64,000 bases of DNA from Flavobacterium litorale (GCF_019613795.1 NZ_CP080429.1:1972501-2036500), one strand, 5' to 3'. Positions 1 to 8,711 are shown, numbered from the stretch's first letter. The notes: generated by a model not told the origin, from the sequence alone. Numbers and translations: made by a program.

Positions 1-658
1 CGATGATGATAGGGTAGCCCTTATGACTATTCATCTTGCTAAAGGACTTGAATTTCCCTATGTTTTTATAGTAGGTATGGAGGAAGATTTATTTCCGAGC
101 GCCATGAGTATGAATACGCGTAGCGAACTGGAGGAGGAGCGCCGCTTGTTTTATGTAGCACTTACCCGTGCCGAACATCAGGCATACCTTACCTATGCGC
201 AATCGCGTTACCGTTGGGGCAAACTGGTAGATAGCGAACCATCGCGTTTTATTGAGGAGATTACAGATAAATACCTAGAGTATATTACCCCTATTGAAAC
301 GGGTTACAAATACAAACCAAGAATTAATACCGATATTTTTGGCGATATAGATAAATCCAAACTAAGGCAGAATAAACCTACTAATGGTACACCACCCAAA
401 TGGGTTACAGGTAACGAGCCAAAACCCGATTCGAATATTCGTAAATTAAAACCCATGTCACGACCTGCACCGCAAGGCAACAATGCAACCGATACAAAAT
501 TGGCTGTGGGTAATGTAGTAATGCACGAGCGTTTTGGTAAAGGACAAGTACTTAACCTAGAAGGGGTAGGAGGCGATAAAAAAGCTGAAATTAAATTTGA
601 AGTAGGTGGTATTAAAAAATTACTATTGCGCTTTGCCAAATTGGATGTTGTAGGGTAA
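1..658 (+). CDS. ATP-dependent DNA helicase of the UvrD/PcrA (Rep) family, C-terminal part, 5' end outside window
   Basis: The reading frame is open from base 2, so the gene starts before the window. SF1A helicases of this family unwind DNA 3'-5' in repair and replication restart. Visible are motif V (TIHLAKGLEFPYVFIVG, right at the start) and motif VI (EEERRLFYVALTRAEHQAYL), which form the RecA-like 2A half. A charged, proline-rich linker follows, then a C-terminal Tudor-like module (about the last 50 residues, VVMHERFGKGQVLNLEG...) as in PcrA/UvrD, where it contacts RNA polymerase. The two motifs and the tail together make the family assignment firm. The precise paralogue (uvrD or pcrA) cannot be decided without the N-terminal half. 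Confidence 0.93.
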   Translation, partial: DDDRVALMTIHLAKGLEFPYVFIVGMEEDLFPSAMSMNTRSELEEERRLFYVALTRAEHQAYLTYAQSRYRWGKLVDSEPSRFIEEITDKYLEYITPIETGYKYKPRINTDIFGDIDKSKLRQNKPTNGTPPKWVTGNEPKPDSNIRKLKPMSRPAPQGNNATDTKLAVGNVVMHERFGKGQVLNLEGVGGDKKAEIKFEVGGIKKLLLRFAKLDVVG

Positions 659-669
659 TTAGCATTCAA

Positions 670-1230
670 TCATATTCGTATTCTCCCTAGATAGTTTCCA
701 TTTTCAAAAAGTAGTATCCTACCACTTTCATTATCATAGACACCTAAATCATTTTCAAATAGTGTTGTATATTTTTTTATAAGGTCACTTTTATAATATT
801 TGGTATCTATGCCGAATATAGGTTTTTCAATATCGTAATATTGTACTAGCTCTTTACCATCGTAATATTCTGCTACTACAAATAAATCAGCTTTATTTTC
901 ATTGCAAAAAGCTTGTAATAAGTTTGGCGGCACACATTGGTCAGAAGGACAATGAGGATCCCAAATATAAACTATTGCATCGTTACAACTATTTAGGCAT
1001 TCTTTTAATTGTAGTGCGTTTATAATATACACTTTGGGTTCAACACTATATTCTAGCACGCAAATATTCGAAATACTATCTGTATTTATCAACAAATTAG
1101 GGTAATCTTTTTTCGTTTTATCATAATAGCTATAAAAACCTTTTAACGGTTCGCTTGGAGGTTTTATTTTTATGAGTTGGCATGAACTAAATAAAAGTAG
1201 CAATAAACCCGAAATTGTAAATTTCATCAT
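670..1230 (-). CDS. Putative lipoprotein, function unknown
   Basis: Predicted 186-residue protein with a short hydrophobic signal ending in LLFSSC, a clear lipobox, so it should be lipidated at the Cys around residue 17 and anchored to a membrane. The mature part is acidic and mixed alpha/beta in appearance, with a central CDPHCPSDQCVPP-like stretch (IVYIWDPHCPSDQCV) that loosely recalls a thioredoxin-fold CxxC-type region. That resemblance is weak and I do not assign a function. It lies tail to tail with the helicase, 11 bp away, and in the same direction as the next lipoprotein gene, which has its own terminator in between. Confidence 0.75.
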   Translation of the reverse strand: MMKFTISGLLLLLFSSCQLIKIKPPSEPLKGFYSYYDKTKKDYPNLLINTDSISNICVLEYSVEPKVYIINALQLKECLNSCNDAIVYIWDPHCPSDQCVPPNLLQAFCNENKADLFVVAEYYDGKELVQYYDIEKPIFGIDTKYYKSDLIKKYTTLFENDLGVYDNESGRILLFENGNYLGRIRI

Positions 1231-1267
1231 AATAATCAGTATAGTAGGTTGTTTTTCTAAAGTGACA

Positions 1268-1297
1268 ACAAAAGGCGTAATTAATATTACGCCCTTT
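1268..1297 (-). terminator. Rho-independent terminator of the 1305-1832 gene
   Basis: A stem of about 11 bp (AAAGGCGTAAT paired with ATTACGCCcTTT) is followed on the minus strand by TTTTGTTG. It sits directly after the stop codon at 1305 and separates this gene from the next lipoprotein gene. Confidence 0.7.
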
Positions 1298-1304
1298 AGT
1301 TGAA

Positions 1305-1832
1305 TTAAATTTTTGATGCTAAAATTTTATAACCACCATGGCTTCCTATTGAAGTATCAAATTGATATTGACCTTTGTGCAAAATCAATAAATTACTTGC
1401 ATTTATATCGTTATCTATATGAAACACTGTTTTGTTATTTATAGCATCGGCTTCTTCTTGCTTAGAAGGATTTAACTCTACATTTAGATACCCATTACCA
1501 GTAACGGGATTAATAATCACTGGTATGTATCCATCAGCTACAACTTCTCCAGTATCGCAGTCAACTATTTCTTCGTTGCTATTAACGCAACAGAAAAAAC
1601 ACGATTCAGCTTCACAAAATCCCCACCCTCTATCACAATCGTGTATTTCTCTTCCCCATCTTCCATCCCAAGTAGTAAAAAATAAATAGAAAGTTACATC
1701 GGGTTCGGGTTCAGATTTCAGCATCATTTCGTTTGCCGATTCATCTTGTACAGTTACACTATCTTGCTCACAACTTGTTAACGAAATTAGGGAAAATACT
1801 GTTAGCGTAAGCATTAAAAATAATTTTTTCAT
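1305..1832 (-). CDS. Putative lipoprotein, function unknown
   Basis: Predicted 175-residue protein with a classical lipoprotein signal (ISLTSC, Cys at about 21). The mature part holds a cysteine cluster around residues 65-92 (HDCDRGWGFCEAESCFFCC...VDCDTG) that could bind metal or form disulfides, then a short beta-rich stretch. The C-terminal part (LLILHKGQYQFDTSIGSHGGYKI) looks like a short beta-structured tail. I do not recognise a named domain. The gene is monocistronic, with its own terminator downstream and a 384-bp AT-rich gap upstream. Confidence 0.72.
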   Translation of the reverse strand: MKKLFLMLTLTVFSLISLTSCEQDSVTVQDESANEMMLKSEPEPDVTFYLFFTTWDGRWGREIHDCDRGWGFCEAESCFFCCVNSNEEIVDCDTGEVVADGYIPVIINPVTGNGYLNVELNPSKQEEADAINNKTVFHIDNDINASNLLILHKGQYQFDTSIGSHGGYKILASKI

Positions 1833-2216
1833 TTGTATTTAAATTAAACAATAAACGTTTACTTTCAGAGCTTTTAGGTCGCTGTTTCAACTTTTCCGAC
1901 CTCAGTACATAATTTTCAGATAGTGTTATTACTAACCATTCCGTCATATTTCAATGATTAAAACTTTAGAAACTATTGTAAAATAGTTGGGGTGAAGAAA
2001 TAATTTTTTGTTGGATTAATCGGATTATCAGGCAATGTTAATCTTTAAACGAAATACCGATAATCAAAGCTATAAAAAAAAAGAATTATAAATCGTAATT
2101 ATTTTATTTTTTATCTAATTTTTAATTTTAAATAGTAAAAAATAAAACACTATTAATGTTTTGGCATTATGTTTTCAAAAATTTAACTTTGTTTCTTAAT
2201 AAAACTGTATCTTACT
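1833..2216. other. Intergenic gap between divergent genes
   Basis: This 384-bp AT-rich stretch separates the divergent lipoprotein gene and the YrdC/YciO gene. Apart from the promoter annotated at 2160-2191 I see no gene or strong hairpin in it. Confidence 0.6.
2160..2191 (+). promoter_or_regulatory. Bacteroidetes-type promoter of the YrdC/YciO gene
   Basis: TTTG at 2160-2163 and TAACTTTG at 2184-2191 are separated by 20 nt, matching the Bacteroidetes -33/-7 consensus (TTTG-N19-TAnnTTTG). The start codon lies 25 nt beyond the -7 box. Confidence 0.7.
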
Positions 2217-2837
2217 ATGGCACAATTTATAAAAATATATCCTGAAAATCCTAATGAAAAGGAAATAGCCAAAGTAATAAAGATATTACGTAATGGTGGC
2301 TTAATAATTTACCCTACCGATACGGTTTATGGTTTTGGTTGTGATATTACCAATACAAAAGCACTAGAGCGTATAGCACGAATTAAGGGGATAAAACTGG
2401 ATAAGGCTAACTTCTCGTTTGTTTGCCACGACCTAAGTAATATATCCGATTACGTAAAGCAAATAGATACAAGTACTTTTAAAATACTAAAGCGTTCGTT
2501 ACCTGGCCCCTACACGTTTATATTACCAGGGAATAATAATTTACCAAAGGAGTTTAAAAAGAAAAAAACGGTTGGTATTAGGGTACCCGAAAATAATATT
2601 GCACTCGAAATTGTTAGGCAATTGGGTAACCCCATAGTTTCGTCGTCCATACATGATGATGATGCGGTTTTGGAATACTCTACCGACCCTGAATTGATAT
2701 TTGAAAAATGGCAGGGTGTGGTTGATGCTGTAATTGATGGGGGGTATGGTGATAATATAGCTTCTACTATTATAGATTTATCGGGTGATGAGCCTGTTGT
2801 AGTAAGAGAGGGCAAGGGTGACCCCAATATTTTTTAA
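2217..2837 (+). CDS. YrdC/YciO/Sua5-domain protein (threonylcarbamoyl-AMP synthase family)
   Basis: A single-domain 206-residue protein of the YrdC fold, which binds nucleotide and RNA. The family makes threonylcarbamoyl-AMP from Thr, bicarbonate and ATP for t6A modification of tRNAs reading ANN codons. The N-terminal GGLIIYPTDTVYGFGCD is the diagnostic signature, and the later KTVGIRVPEN, IVSSSIHDDD and ASTIIDLSGDEPVVVREGKG segments complete the YrdC domain. The central substrate-loop region (KGIKLDKANFSFVCHDLSNIS) is more like the YciO branch, whose exact role is less certain than that of Sua5/TsaC. The strong upstream promoter and clean start support a complete monocistronic gene. Confidence 0.9.
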   Translation: MAQFIKIYPENPNEKEIAKVIKILRNGGLIIYPTDTVYGFGCDITNTKALERIARIKGIKLDKANFSFVCHDLSNISDYVKQIDTSTFKILKRSLPGPYTFILPGNNNLPKEFKKKKTVGIRVPENNIALEIVRQLGNPIVSSSIHDDDAVLEYSTDPELIFEKWQGVVDAVIDGGYGDNIASTIIDLSGDEPVVVREGKGDPNIF

Positions 2838-2984
2838 AATGCCATTTTTTTAGGAGCACTATACTTTTTATACAAATATTCTGAAAATAACAAAATAAAC
2901 AAAGGCACTAATATTAAAAACAAGCGTACCTACATTGTTTTTAATATTGGTTATCCTTATACTATTTATATTACATACTATTTA

Positions 2985-3941
2985 TTAGCTTTTTTTCAGA
3001 TGCTTTATTATTTGTTCGGCAAGCTCTGTACCAATACGGTCCTGTGCCTCCAGTGTGGCTGCACCAATATGCGGCGTAAGCGATATTTTAGGGTGCATTA
3101 ATACCTGTATGGCTGGTTTAGGTTCTTCTTCAAAAACATCCAATCCCGCAAAAGCTACTTTTCCAGAATCCAGTGCTTCTATAAGGGCTACTTCCTCTAT
3201 AACGCCACCACGTGCTGTATTAATAATACCTAAACCGTCTTTCATTAATTTAAATTCGTTGGTACTAATTAAATATCCTTTTTGCGCAGGAACATGAACG
3301 GAGATAAAATCGGATGTTTTTAGGATGGTTTCGTTGGAAGCGGAGGGAAATTTTATATTTATAAACTGACCGTTATAAAAGTCAATTCTAACATCTTCTG
3401 TACCGCTTTCCTCTCCCGAAACAATAACGTGCATACCCAAACCAAGTGCCATACGGGCTACGGCACGACCAATACGCCCAAAACCAATAATACCTAATGT
3501 TTTACCACGTAGCTCGCTACCGCTGGCATACGCTTTTTTAAGTTCTGCAAAGTTGGTATCCCCCTCTAATGGCATAAGGCGGTTGGCATCGTATAAAAAA
3601 CGAACACCGCTAAACAGGTGCGCAAATACAAGCTCAGCAACCGAATCGGACGATGCTGCGGGGGTATTAATTACCTCAATGCCTTTTTTACGGGCATATT
3701 CTACATCTATATTGTCCATGCCTACGCCACCACGACCAATTATTTTAAGGTTAGGGCAGTTGTCTATAATATCCTTACGTACTTTAGTGGCACTCCTAAC
3801 CAATAAAGCTGTAATGCTGTTATTATTAATATAATTGGCTACTTGCTCTTGGGCTACTTTTGTAGTTATCACTTCAAACCCATTATCTTCAAGGGTTTTT
3901 TTACCACCTGCCGAAATACCGTCGTTAGCTAATATTTTCAT
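2985..3941 (-). CDS. serA: D-3-phosphoglycerate dehydrogenase, short form
   Basis: A 318-residue D-isomer-specific 2-hydroxyacid dehydrogenase that oxidises 3-phosphoglycerate to 3-phosphohydroxypyruvate, the first step of serine synthesis. The NAD-binding Rossmann glycine motif is at about residues 152-157 (LGIIGFGRIGRAVA). The catalytic Arg lies in NTARGGVI, the Glu in DVFEEEP and the His in LTPHIGAAT. There is no C-terminal ACT domain, so serine feedback as in the long enterobacterial enzyme is not expected. It is the last gene of a minus-strand operon, 13 bp after serC, which makes the serine-pathway assignment much stronger than sequence alone. Confidence 0.93.
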   Translation of the reverse strand: MKILANDGISAGGKKTLEDNGFEVITTKVAQEQVANYINNNSITALLVRSATKVRKDIIDNCPNLKIIGRGGVGMDNIDVEYARKKGIEVINTPAASSDSVAELVFAHLFSGVRFLYDANRLMPLEGDTNFAELKKAYASGSELRGKTLGIIGFGRIGRAVARMALGLGMHVIVSGEESGTEDVRIDFYNGQFINIKFPSASNETILKTSDFISVHVPAQKGYLISTNEFKLMKDGLGIINTARGGVIEEVALIEALDSGKVAFAGLDVFEEEPKPAIQVLMHPKISLTPHIGAATLEAQDRIGTELAEQIIKHLKKS

Positions 3942-3954
3942 TCTTTAACTATTT

Positions 3955-5028
3955 TTATTTAATGCTTTTTTCAAATTCTTGCATGGTATTAACTAATACC
4001 TGTACACTTTTTAACGGCATGGCATTGTAAATAGAGGCTCTGTAACCGCCTACCGACCTATGACCGTTAAGCCCGTTAATATTAGCAGCTTCCCACATTG
4101 CATTGAACTGCTCCTTATGGTTTTCGTCATTCAGCCTGAATGTAACATTCATTGTAGACCGATCTTCTTTTTTTGCTATTCCAGTAAATAACGTGTTCCT
4201 GTCTATTTCGTTGTATAGTACTGTTGCTTTTTCATTATTTCGTTTTTCCATAGCTGCAATTCCGCCATTTGCTTTAAGCCAGCGCAAGGTTAGCATGGTG
4301 CAGTATATAGCAAATACCGATGGCGTATTGTACATACTCTCTTTAGCAATATGTGCCGAATAATCTAATATTCCTGGTATTACCCTTCCTGTTTGGTTTA
4401 GTATATCCTCTTTAACAATTACTAGCGTTGTACCCGCAGGACCTATATTTTTTTGTGCACCTGCATAAATAAGCCCAAACTTACTAAAGTCTAATTGTCT
4501 CGAAAAAATATCCGAACTCATATCGCACACCATGGGTATGTTAGTGTCAGGAAAGTGGTGCATTTGTGTACCAAATATGGTATTGTTACTGGTACAATGA
4601 AAGTAATTGGCATTGGTAGGAATGGTGTATTCTTTAGGAATAAAAGTATAATTATCTTGTTTAGAGGATGCTACAACGATAGTTTCGCCAAAATTATTTG
4701 CTGCTTTTATGGCTCCTGCTGCCCAGGTACCTGTATCCAAATAGGCTGCTTTGCCATTTTGATGTAGTAAATTGTAGGCAACCCGTACAAACTCCATACT
4801 TGCACCGCCTGACAGAAACAATGCTTTGTAACCTTTCTCTTCCAACCCTAATAATGATAGTGCTAAGGAACGTGCCTCCTCCATAACTGCTACAAAATCC
4901 TTACTACGGTGTGATATTTCGAGTATAGAAAGTCCTGAATTATTAAAGTTGAGCACCGCTTTTGATGCTTCTTCAAATACTTCTTGAGGTAAAATAGAAG
5001 GACCTGCGCTAAAATTATGTTTTTTCAT
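3955..5028 (-). CDS. serC: Phosphoserine aminotransferase
   Basis: Predicted 357-residue PLP enzyme of fold type I that converts 3-phosphohydroxypyruvate and glutamate to phosphoserine and 2-oxoglutarate. The start MKKHNFSAGPSILPQEV is typical of SerC. The PLP lysine is in LIYAGAQKNIGPAGTTLVIV (about residue 190), and the C-terminal MEEAANINGLNGHRSVGGYRASIYNAM-type segment (phosphate-binding HR-GG-R) is intact. It is 20 bp downstream of the acyl-CoA reductase gene and 13 bp upstream of serA, so the three are probably co-transcribed. Length and motifs are normal. Confidence 0.95.
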   Translation of the reverse strand: MKKHNFSAGPSILPQEVFEEASKAVLNFNNSGLSILEISHRSKDFVAVMEEARSLALSLLGLEEKGYKALFLSGGASMEFVRVAYNLLHQNGKAAYLDTGTWAAGAIKAANNFGETIVVASSKQDNYTFIPKEYTIPTNANYFHCTSNNTIFGTQMHHFPDTNIPMVCDMSSDIFSRQLDFSKFGLIYAGAQKNIGPAGTTLVIVKEDILNQTGRVIPGILDYSAHIAKESMYNTPSVFAIYCTMLTLRWLKANGGIAAMEKRNNEKATVLYNEIDRNTLFTGIAKKEDRSTMNVTFRLNDENHKEQFNAMWEAANINGLNGHRSVGGYRASIYNAMPLKSVQVLVNTMQEFEKSIK

Positions 5029-5048
5029 GATGGTTACAATTTAGATTT

Positions 5049-6110
5049 TTATTTTAAGCGCGTTAAAAATGCAATGGTATCTACATTATCAGCATAGTCC
5101 CATAGTTCAGGCTGTTGTGTTTGCCCAAACGGAATACTGTTAACTGTTACTTTATTGCTTACAATACATTGTAATTGGTGGGCTTCTGTATCTAGTTTTG
5201 TTTTTAATTGCTCAATATCATCATAATATTCGTAAAATAATGATGCGATAGGCGAGGTATAACTTTCGTCCTCTTTCAACGTCAGGAATTCATTATCCAA
5301 TATTTTAAACTCGCTCATTAAAAATACGGCTTTATTATAGTCGTAATTATTAGCATATTTATCGTAATGAATAATATCGCCATATTTATATACAGCTTCA
5401 AAAAAAGTTTTAAAATTGTAGTCTGTCGGTACAAATAGCTTGGATACATTTCGGCAACCCAAGCCAAAATATCGGAATATATCTTCGCCTAAAGCTTCCA
5501 AATCTGCTTTGGTTTCGTTACCCGTTAGTATGGCTACCGAATTTCTGTTTTTACGAATAATAGCAGGTTTATCTTCAAAATAATATTCAAAGTAACGTGC
5601 TGTATTATTACTGCCTGTGGCAATAACAGCATCAAAATTTTCTAGTTTATTTTCGGTAAAAGTAATGTAGTTTTGCAGTTTTGGTTGAATAACTATAAGG
5701 TATTGGGCTAAAAAAGGCAGCAAATGTTTGTCGTTAGACGATGTTTTTACCAACACTTTATTACCTGTTATAAGTACCGATAAAAAATCGTGAAATCCAA
5801 CCAAGGGTATGTTACCCGCTAAAACCAGCCCAACCGTTTTAGGGCTAGTATAGTTCATGGTGTAATTAGTTAACCATCTATCTAAATTAGTTGCTGTAAG
5901 TGCTTTTGCCCACGATTGTATTGCAAAACGCACATTATCTGGCGTAAACCAACGGTTATGAGATTGCGATACATCTATCAACGATTTAAAGTCGTTAAAA
6001 AATACATCGTTGTGCGGTATAGTATCGTTATGCGCAGCACCCTCATCGGAGAATTGACTTAAAAATTTACCTAGTGTTATAAACGCTTTTTTTGATTCTG
6101 TTAACGTCAT
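5049..6110 (-). CDS. LuxC-like acyl-CoA reductase
   Basis: Predicted 353-residue member of the LuxC/acyl-CoA reductase branch of the aldehyde dehydrogenase superfamily, which reduces activated fatty acyl groups to aldehydes with NADPH. Visible ALDH-like features are GLVLAGNIPLVGFHDFLSVL (about 95-115), VKTSSNDKHLLPF, DAVIATGSNNTARYFEYYF, and the likely catalytic Cys in FRYFGLGCRNVSKLFVP (about residue 218). No luciferase or LuxD/E genes are near, so a bioluminescence role is unlikely. It heads the operon with serC and serA and is divergent from a ferredoxin gene. The physiological substrate is unknown. Confidence 0.85.
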   Translation of the reverse strand: MTLTESKKAFITLGKFLSQFSDEGAAHNDTIPHNDVFFNDFKSLIDVSQSHNRWFTPDNVRFAIQSWAKALTATNLDRWLTNYTMNYTSPKTVGLVLAGNIPLVGFHDFLSVLITGNKVLVKTSSNDKHLLPFLAQYLIVIQPKLQNYITFTENKLENFDAVIATGSNNTARYFEYYFEDKPAIIRKNRNSVAILTGNETKADLEALGEDIFRYFGLGCRNVSKLFVPTDYNFKTFFEAVYKYGDIIHYDKYANNYDYNKAVFLMSEFKILDNEFLTLKEDESYTSPIASLFYEYYDDIEQLKTKLDTEAHQLQCIVSNKVTVNSIPFGQTQQPELWDYADNVDTIAFLTRLK

Positions 6111-6114
6111 TATG

Positions 6115-6146
6115 TTTGTTTATGAATGGATTTGGACGTAATTTTG
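6115..6146 (+). promoter_or_regulatory. Promoter of the ferredoxin gene
   Basis: TTTG at 6115-6118, a 20-nt spacer and TAATTTTG at 6139-6146 form a full Bacteroidetes-type promoter 33 nt before the ferredoxin start. Confidence 0.72.
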
Positions 6147-6148
6147 CA

Positions 6149-6156
6149 CAAATTTA
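6149..6156 (-). promoter_or_regulatory. Candidate -7 box of the acyl-CoA reductase-serC-serA operon
   Basis: On the minus strand the bases read TAAATTTG, the -7 consensus, about 40 nt before the reductase start. It lies 2 bp from the -7 box of the divergent ferredoxin promoter, so the two transcripts could interfere with or exclude each other. I see no good -33 TTTG. Confidence 0.45.
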
Positions 6157-6178
6157 CGTTATTAAAATAAAATAAGCT

Positions 6179-6529
6179 ATGGCTATTATTATAACAGACG
6201 AATGTATAAATTGTGGGGCATGCGAACCAGAATGCCCTAACACAGCGATATACGAAGGTGCGGATGATTGGAGATATAAAGACGGAACAAGTTTACAGGG
6301 TAAGGTAGTATTACCATCGGGTGAGGAAGTAGATGCTGATGCTGCCCAAACACCAATATCAGACGATTTGTATTATATAGTACCGAGTAAGTGTACCGAG
6401 TGTAAAGGTTTTCATGAAGAACCACAATGTGCGGCAGTATGCCCTGTAGATTGTTGTGTTCCTGATGATAACCATGTGGAGAGCGAAGAAACATTGCTAA
6501 ACAGACAGTCTTTTTTACATAATGAGTAA
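6179..6529 (+). CDS. 4Fe-4S dicluster ferredoxin
   Basis: Predicted 116-residue electron carrier. The first cluster motif is [16 protein letters not shown] (residues about 9-24). The second is [22 protein letters not shown] (about 75-95), with the longer insertion between cysteines seen in the Alvin/YfhL-type 2[4Fe-4S] ferredoxins. All eight ligands plus extra cysteines are present. It is soluble, with no signal peptide. It is divergent from the acyl-CoA reductase gene, and the shared intergenic region suggests a functional link, possibly electron supply, though this is inference. Confidence 0.92.
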   Translation: MAIIITDECINCGACEPECPNTAIYEGADDWRYKDGTSLQGKVVLPSGEEVDADAAQTPISDDLYYIVPSKCTECKGFHEEPQCAAVCPVDCCVPDDNHVESEETLLNRQSFLHNE

Positions 6530-6551
6530 ACTATTTGCTGTAAACAATTAA

Positions 6552-6580
6552 AAAGCCCGAAGCATTGCTTCGGGCTTTTT
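6552..6580. terminator. Bidirectional Rho-independent terminator
   Basis: AAAGCCCGAAGC, a 3-nt loop and GCTTCGGGCTTTTT form a near-perfect stem with T tracts on both strands, between the convergent ferredoxin and 6601-7134 genes. It can end both. Confidence 0.9.
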
Positions 6581-6600
6581 AATATGAAATTATGTTGTTC

Positions 6601-7134
6601 TTACTTTTTTAGCAAAGTATAGGTTTCTACCATTTTGCCTCTACCATCGTTATTGCGGGTTTCTATCACTAAGTTACCCTTTTGGTCAAAGTACCCAACA
6701 GAAGTCTTTCCATCAATCTTACACGAATAGCGGTTGTCGCCATTAGTTTTTAATACACCATAGTTTGAATTTTCGGGCGAAGCCATCGTATAACCATTCC
6801 CATTATTACCTTTTAACGTATAACGTTTACCGTTAAGCATATAATACGTTGTATTTACGTTGGTAGTAACCAGCTTGTCACCCGAGTAGGTAGTAGATTT
6901 ATTAACTTTTACAGGCGTTTCGGCTATCTTCTTATTTAATTTGTCCGATTCAGCATCTTTAAACTTAATATCCTGCTCTGTCTTTACTTTTTCGGTTTTT
7001 ACAAATTGTTGTTCTTCCTTACCATTATCTACTGTAATAGTAGTTGTTTTCGTTTCCTTTGTTACATTTTTATTTACCTGAGCATTCAGGCTAATTCCTA
7101 ATGCTAAAAAAGCAATTGCAGCTATTTTCTTCAT
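6601..7134 (-). CDS. Secreted hypothetical protein
   Basis: Predicted 177-residue protein with a Sec signal peptide (cleavage likely after SLNA at about residue 18). The first mature half is Thr/Lys/Glu rich and probably extended or helical (KNVTKETKTTTITVDNGKEEQQ). The second half (LNGKRYTLKGNNGNGYTMAS...YSCKIDGKTSVGYFDQKGNLVIETRNND) is beta-rich with repeated GK turns. No named domain is recognised. It is a single gene, convergent with the ferredoxin gene and divergent from ychF. Confidence 0.75.
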   Translation of the reverse strand: MKKIAAIAFLALGISLNAQVNKNVTKETKTTTITVDNGKEEQQFVKTEKVKTEQDIKFKDAESDKLNKKIAETPVKVNKSTTYSGDKLVTTNVNTTYYMLNGKRYTLKGNNGNGYTMASPENSNYGVLKTNGDNRYSCKIDGKTSVGYFDQKGNLVIETRNNDGRGKMVETYTLLKK

Positions 7135-7275
7135 AATTATAAGTTCTTTTAAATTAGTTACAGTACAAAGCTACATTTCAGGTGTTAAAATGCTTAATAA
7201 CAAAATGATAAAGTATTTATAAAATCGCTAATAGCATCACATAAGTTAAGATGAGTTTATTTCATTACAAAAACT

Positions 7276-7283
7276 TATATTTG
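7276..7283 (+). promoter_or_regulatory. -7 box of ychF
   Basis: TATATTTG matches the TAnnTTTG consensus, 21 nt before the ychF start. The -33 position holds a degenerate TTTA near 7256. Confidence 0.55.
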
Positions 7284-7304
7284 CAGCCTTAAAAACCGTT
7301 ACTA

Positions 7305-8399
7305 ATGAAAGCAGGAATAGTAGGATTGCCAAATGTAGGTAAATCAACCCTTTTTAATTGTTTGTCTAACGCCAAGGCGCAAAGCGCTAACTTTCCGTTT
7401 TGTACCATAGAGCCTAATGTGGGTGTGGTAAATGTACCCGACCCACGATTGGAAAAATTAGAAGAATTAGTAACGCCAGAACGTGTAATTCCTGCTACGG
7501 TAGAAATTGTAGACATTGCAGGTTTGGTAAAAGGTGCAAGTAAGGGCGAAGGACTAGGTAACCAGTTTTTAGGTAACATTAGGGAGTGTAATGCTATTAT
7601 ACACGTATTACGTTGTTTTGATAACGATAATATTGTACACGTAGATGGTAGCGTAGACCCTATACGTGATAAAGAAACCATTGATATAGAACTACAGCTT
7701 AAAGACCTTGAAACTGTTGAAAAACGCCTTGAAAAGGTAAAAAGAGCTGCTAAAACGGGTAATAAAGAAGCACAAGCCGAAGAAGCGTTACTTAACAGGT
7801 TACGAGCTGTTTTATTAGAAGGTAAATCGGCTAGGGTAGTACAACCCCAAAACCAAGATGAGGAGGAATTAATGGAGGCTTTCCAGTTAATTACTACCAA
7901 ACCAGTACTGTATGTTTGTAACGTAGATGAAGGTGCTGCTGCAACAGGCAATGCCTACGTAGATAAAGTACGCGAGCTGGTAAAAGATGAAAATGCACAG
8001 GTTATTGTACTAGCAGTAGGTACTGAGGCGGATATTACGGAACTGGAAACCTACGAAGAACGCCAAATGTTTTTAGAGGATTTAGGACTTAAAGAGCCTG
8101 GAGCATCAGTATTAATACGTTCGGCATACAAACTACTCGATTTACAAACCTATTTCACCGCAGGTGTAAAAGAGGTACGTGCATGGACTATTAAAGTAGG
8201 TGATACCGCACCGCAAGCCGCAGGCGTTATCCATACCGATTTCGAAAAAGGCTTTATTCGTGCTGAGGTAATAGCCTACGACGATTACGAATCGTACGGC
8301 TCCGAAGCAAAAGTAAAAGAAGCTGGTAAATTACGTGTAGAAGGTAAAGAATACATTGTTAAAGACGGCGATGTAATGCACTTTAGGTTTAATGTGTAA
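7305..8399 (+). CDS. ychF: Ribosome-binding ATPase YchF (Obg-like)
   Basis: Predicted 364-residue P-loop protein. Despite the GTPase fold, this family prefers ATP and binds 70S ribosomes. G1 is GLPNVGKSTLFN (residues about 7-18), G3 is DIAGLVKGASKGEGLGN, and the G4 position carries the altered NVDE-type motif (LYVCNVDEGAA), as expected for the ATP-specific YchF branch. The C-terminal TGS-like domain ends with the conserved KDGDVMHFRFNV. The length is exactly typical. It has its own promoter and terminator. Confidence 0.97.
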   Translation: MKAGIVGLPNVGKSTLFNCLSNAKAQSANFPFCTIEPNVGVVNVPDPRLEKLEELVTPERVIPATVEIVDIAGLVKGASKGEGLGNQFLGNIRECNAIIHVLRCFDNDNIVHVDGSVDPIRDKETIDIELQLKDLETVEKRLEKVKRAAKTGNKEAQAEEALLNRLRAVLLEGKSARVVQPQNQDEEELMEAFQLITTKPVLYVCNVDEGAAATGNAYVDKVRELVKDENAQVIVLAVGTEADITELETYEERQMFLEDLGLKEPGASVLIRSAYKLLDLQTYFTAGVKEVRAWTIKVGDTAPQAAGVIHTDFEKGFIRAEVIAYDDYESYGSEAKVKEAGKLRVEGKEYIVKDGDVMHFRFNV

Positions 8400-8434
8400 A
8401 TAAGTATTGAGATTTTAGAACTAAGTATAAAGAT

Positions 8435-8461
8435 AAATCCCGCTAATTGGCGGGATTTTTT
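8435..8461. terminator. Terminator after ychF
   Basis: AAATCCCGC and GCGGGATTT pair around a 6-nt loop, followed by TTT on the plus strand. On the other strand it overlaps the end of the small gene at 8460. Confidence 0.85.
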
Positions 8462-8687
8462 AGTCAAAATAGTTTTTATCTTTTAGGTACTCTAATAGTT
8501 TAGATAATTTAGAAAAAGCGATACTAGCTTTTTCATTCATTATAGGTCTTGCTTGCTCTGCTCTTTTAATATTGTGTTCTGTGTCCTTTGCTGGAGAATA
8601 ACTTCTCCCAATAGGGTATAGATGAGTTCCAGAATATCTATTGAAATCATCAATAGCTTTTTTTAAGTCATTAATAAGTTTACACAA
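8460..8687 (-). CDS. Short hypothetical protein, possibly a 5'-truncated gene
   Basis: An open frame of 75 codons encodes a soluble, helix-rich, Lys/Asp-rich polypeptide (KLINDLKKAIDDFNR at the N end). The only start in frame is TTG at 8685-8687, and it lies inside the repeated sequence at 8672-8709. The frame is closed by stops just upstream. That makes a gene cut at its 5' end by a rearrangement at least as likely as an intact small gene. No domain is recognised. Confidence 0.4.
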   Translation of the reverse strand: MCKLINDLKKAIDDFNRYSGTHLYPIGRSYSPAKDTEHNIKRAEQARPIMNEKASIAFSKLSKLLEYLKDKNYFD

Positions 8688-8709
8688 TTATATACTTTAA
8701 TGTACCAAA
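8672..8709 (+). repeat. 38-bp dispersed repeat, copy 1 (left arm of an inverted pair)
   Basis: The last 27 bp (8683-8709) match the reverse complement of 11161-11187 exactly. Over 38 bp there are two mismatches. The two copies face each other across 2.5 kb containing an IS1595-family transposase. The 21-bp core recurs at 56952-56972. Confidence 0.8.
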
Positions 8710-8711
8710 AT

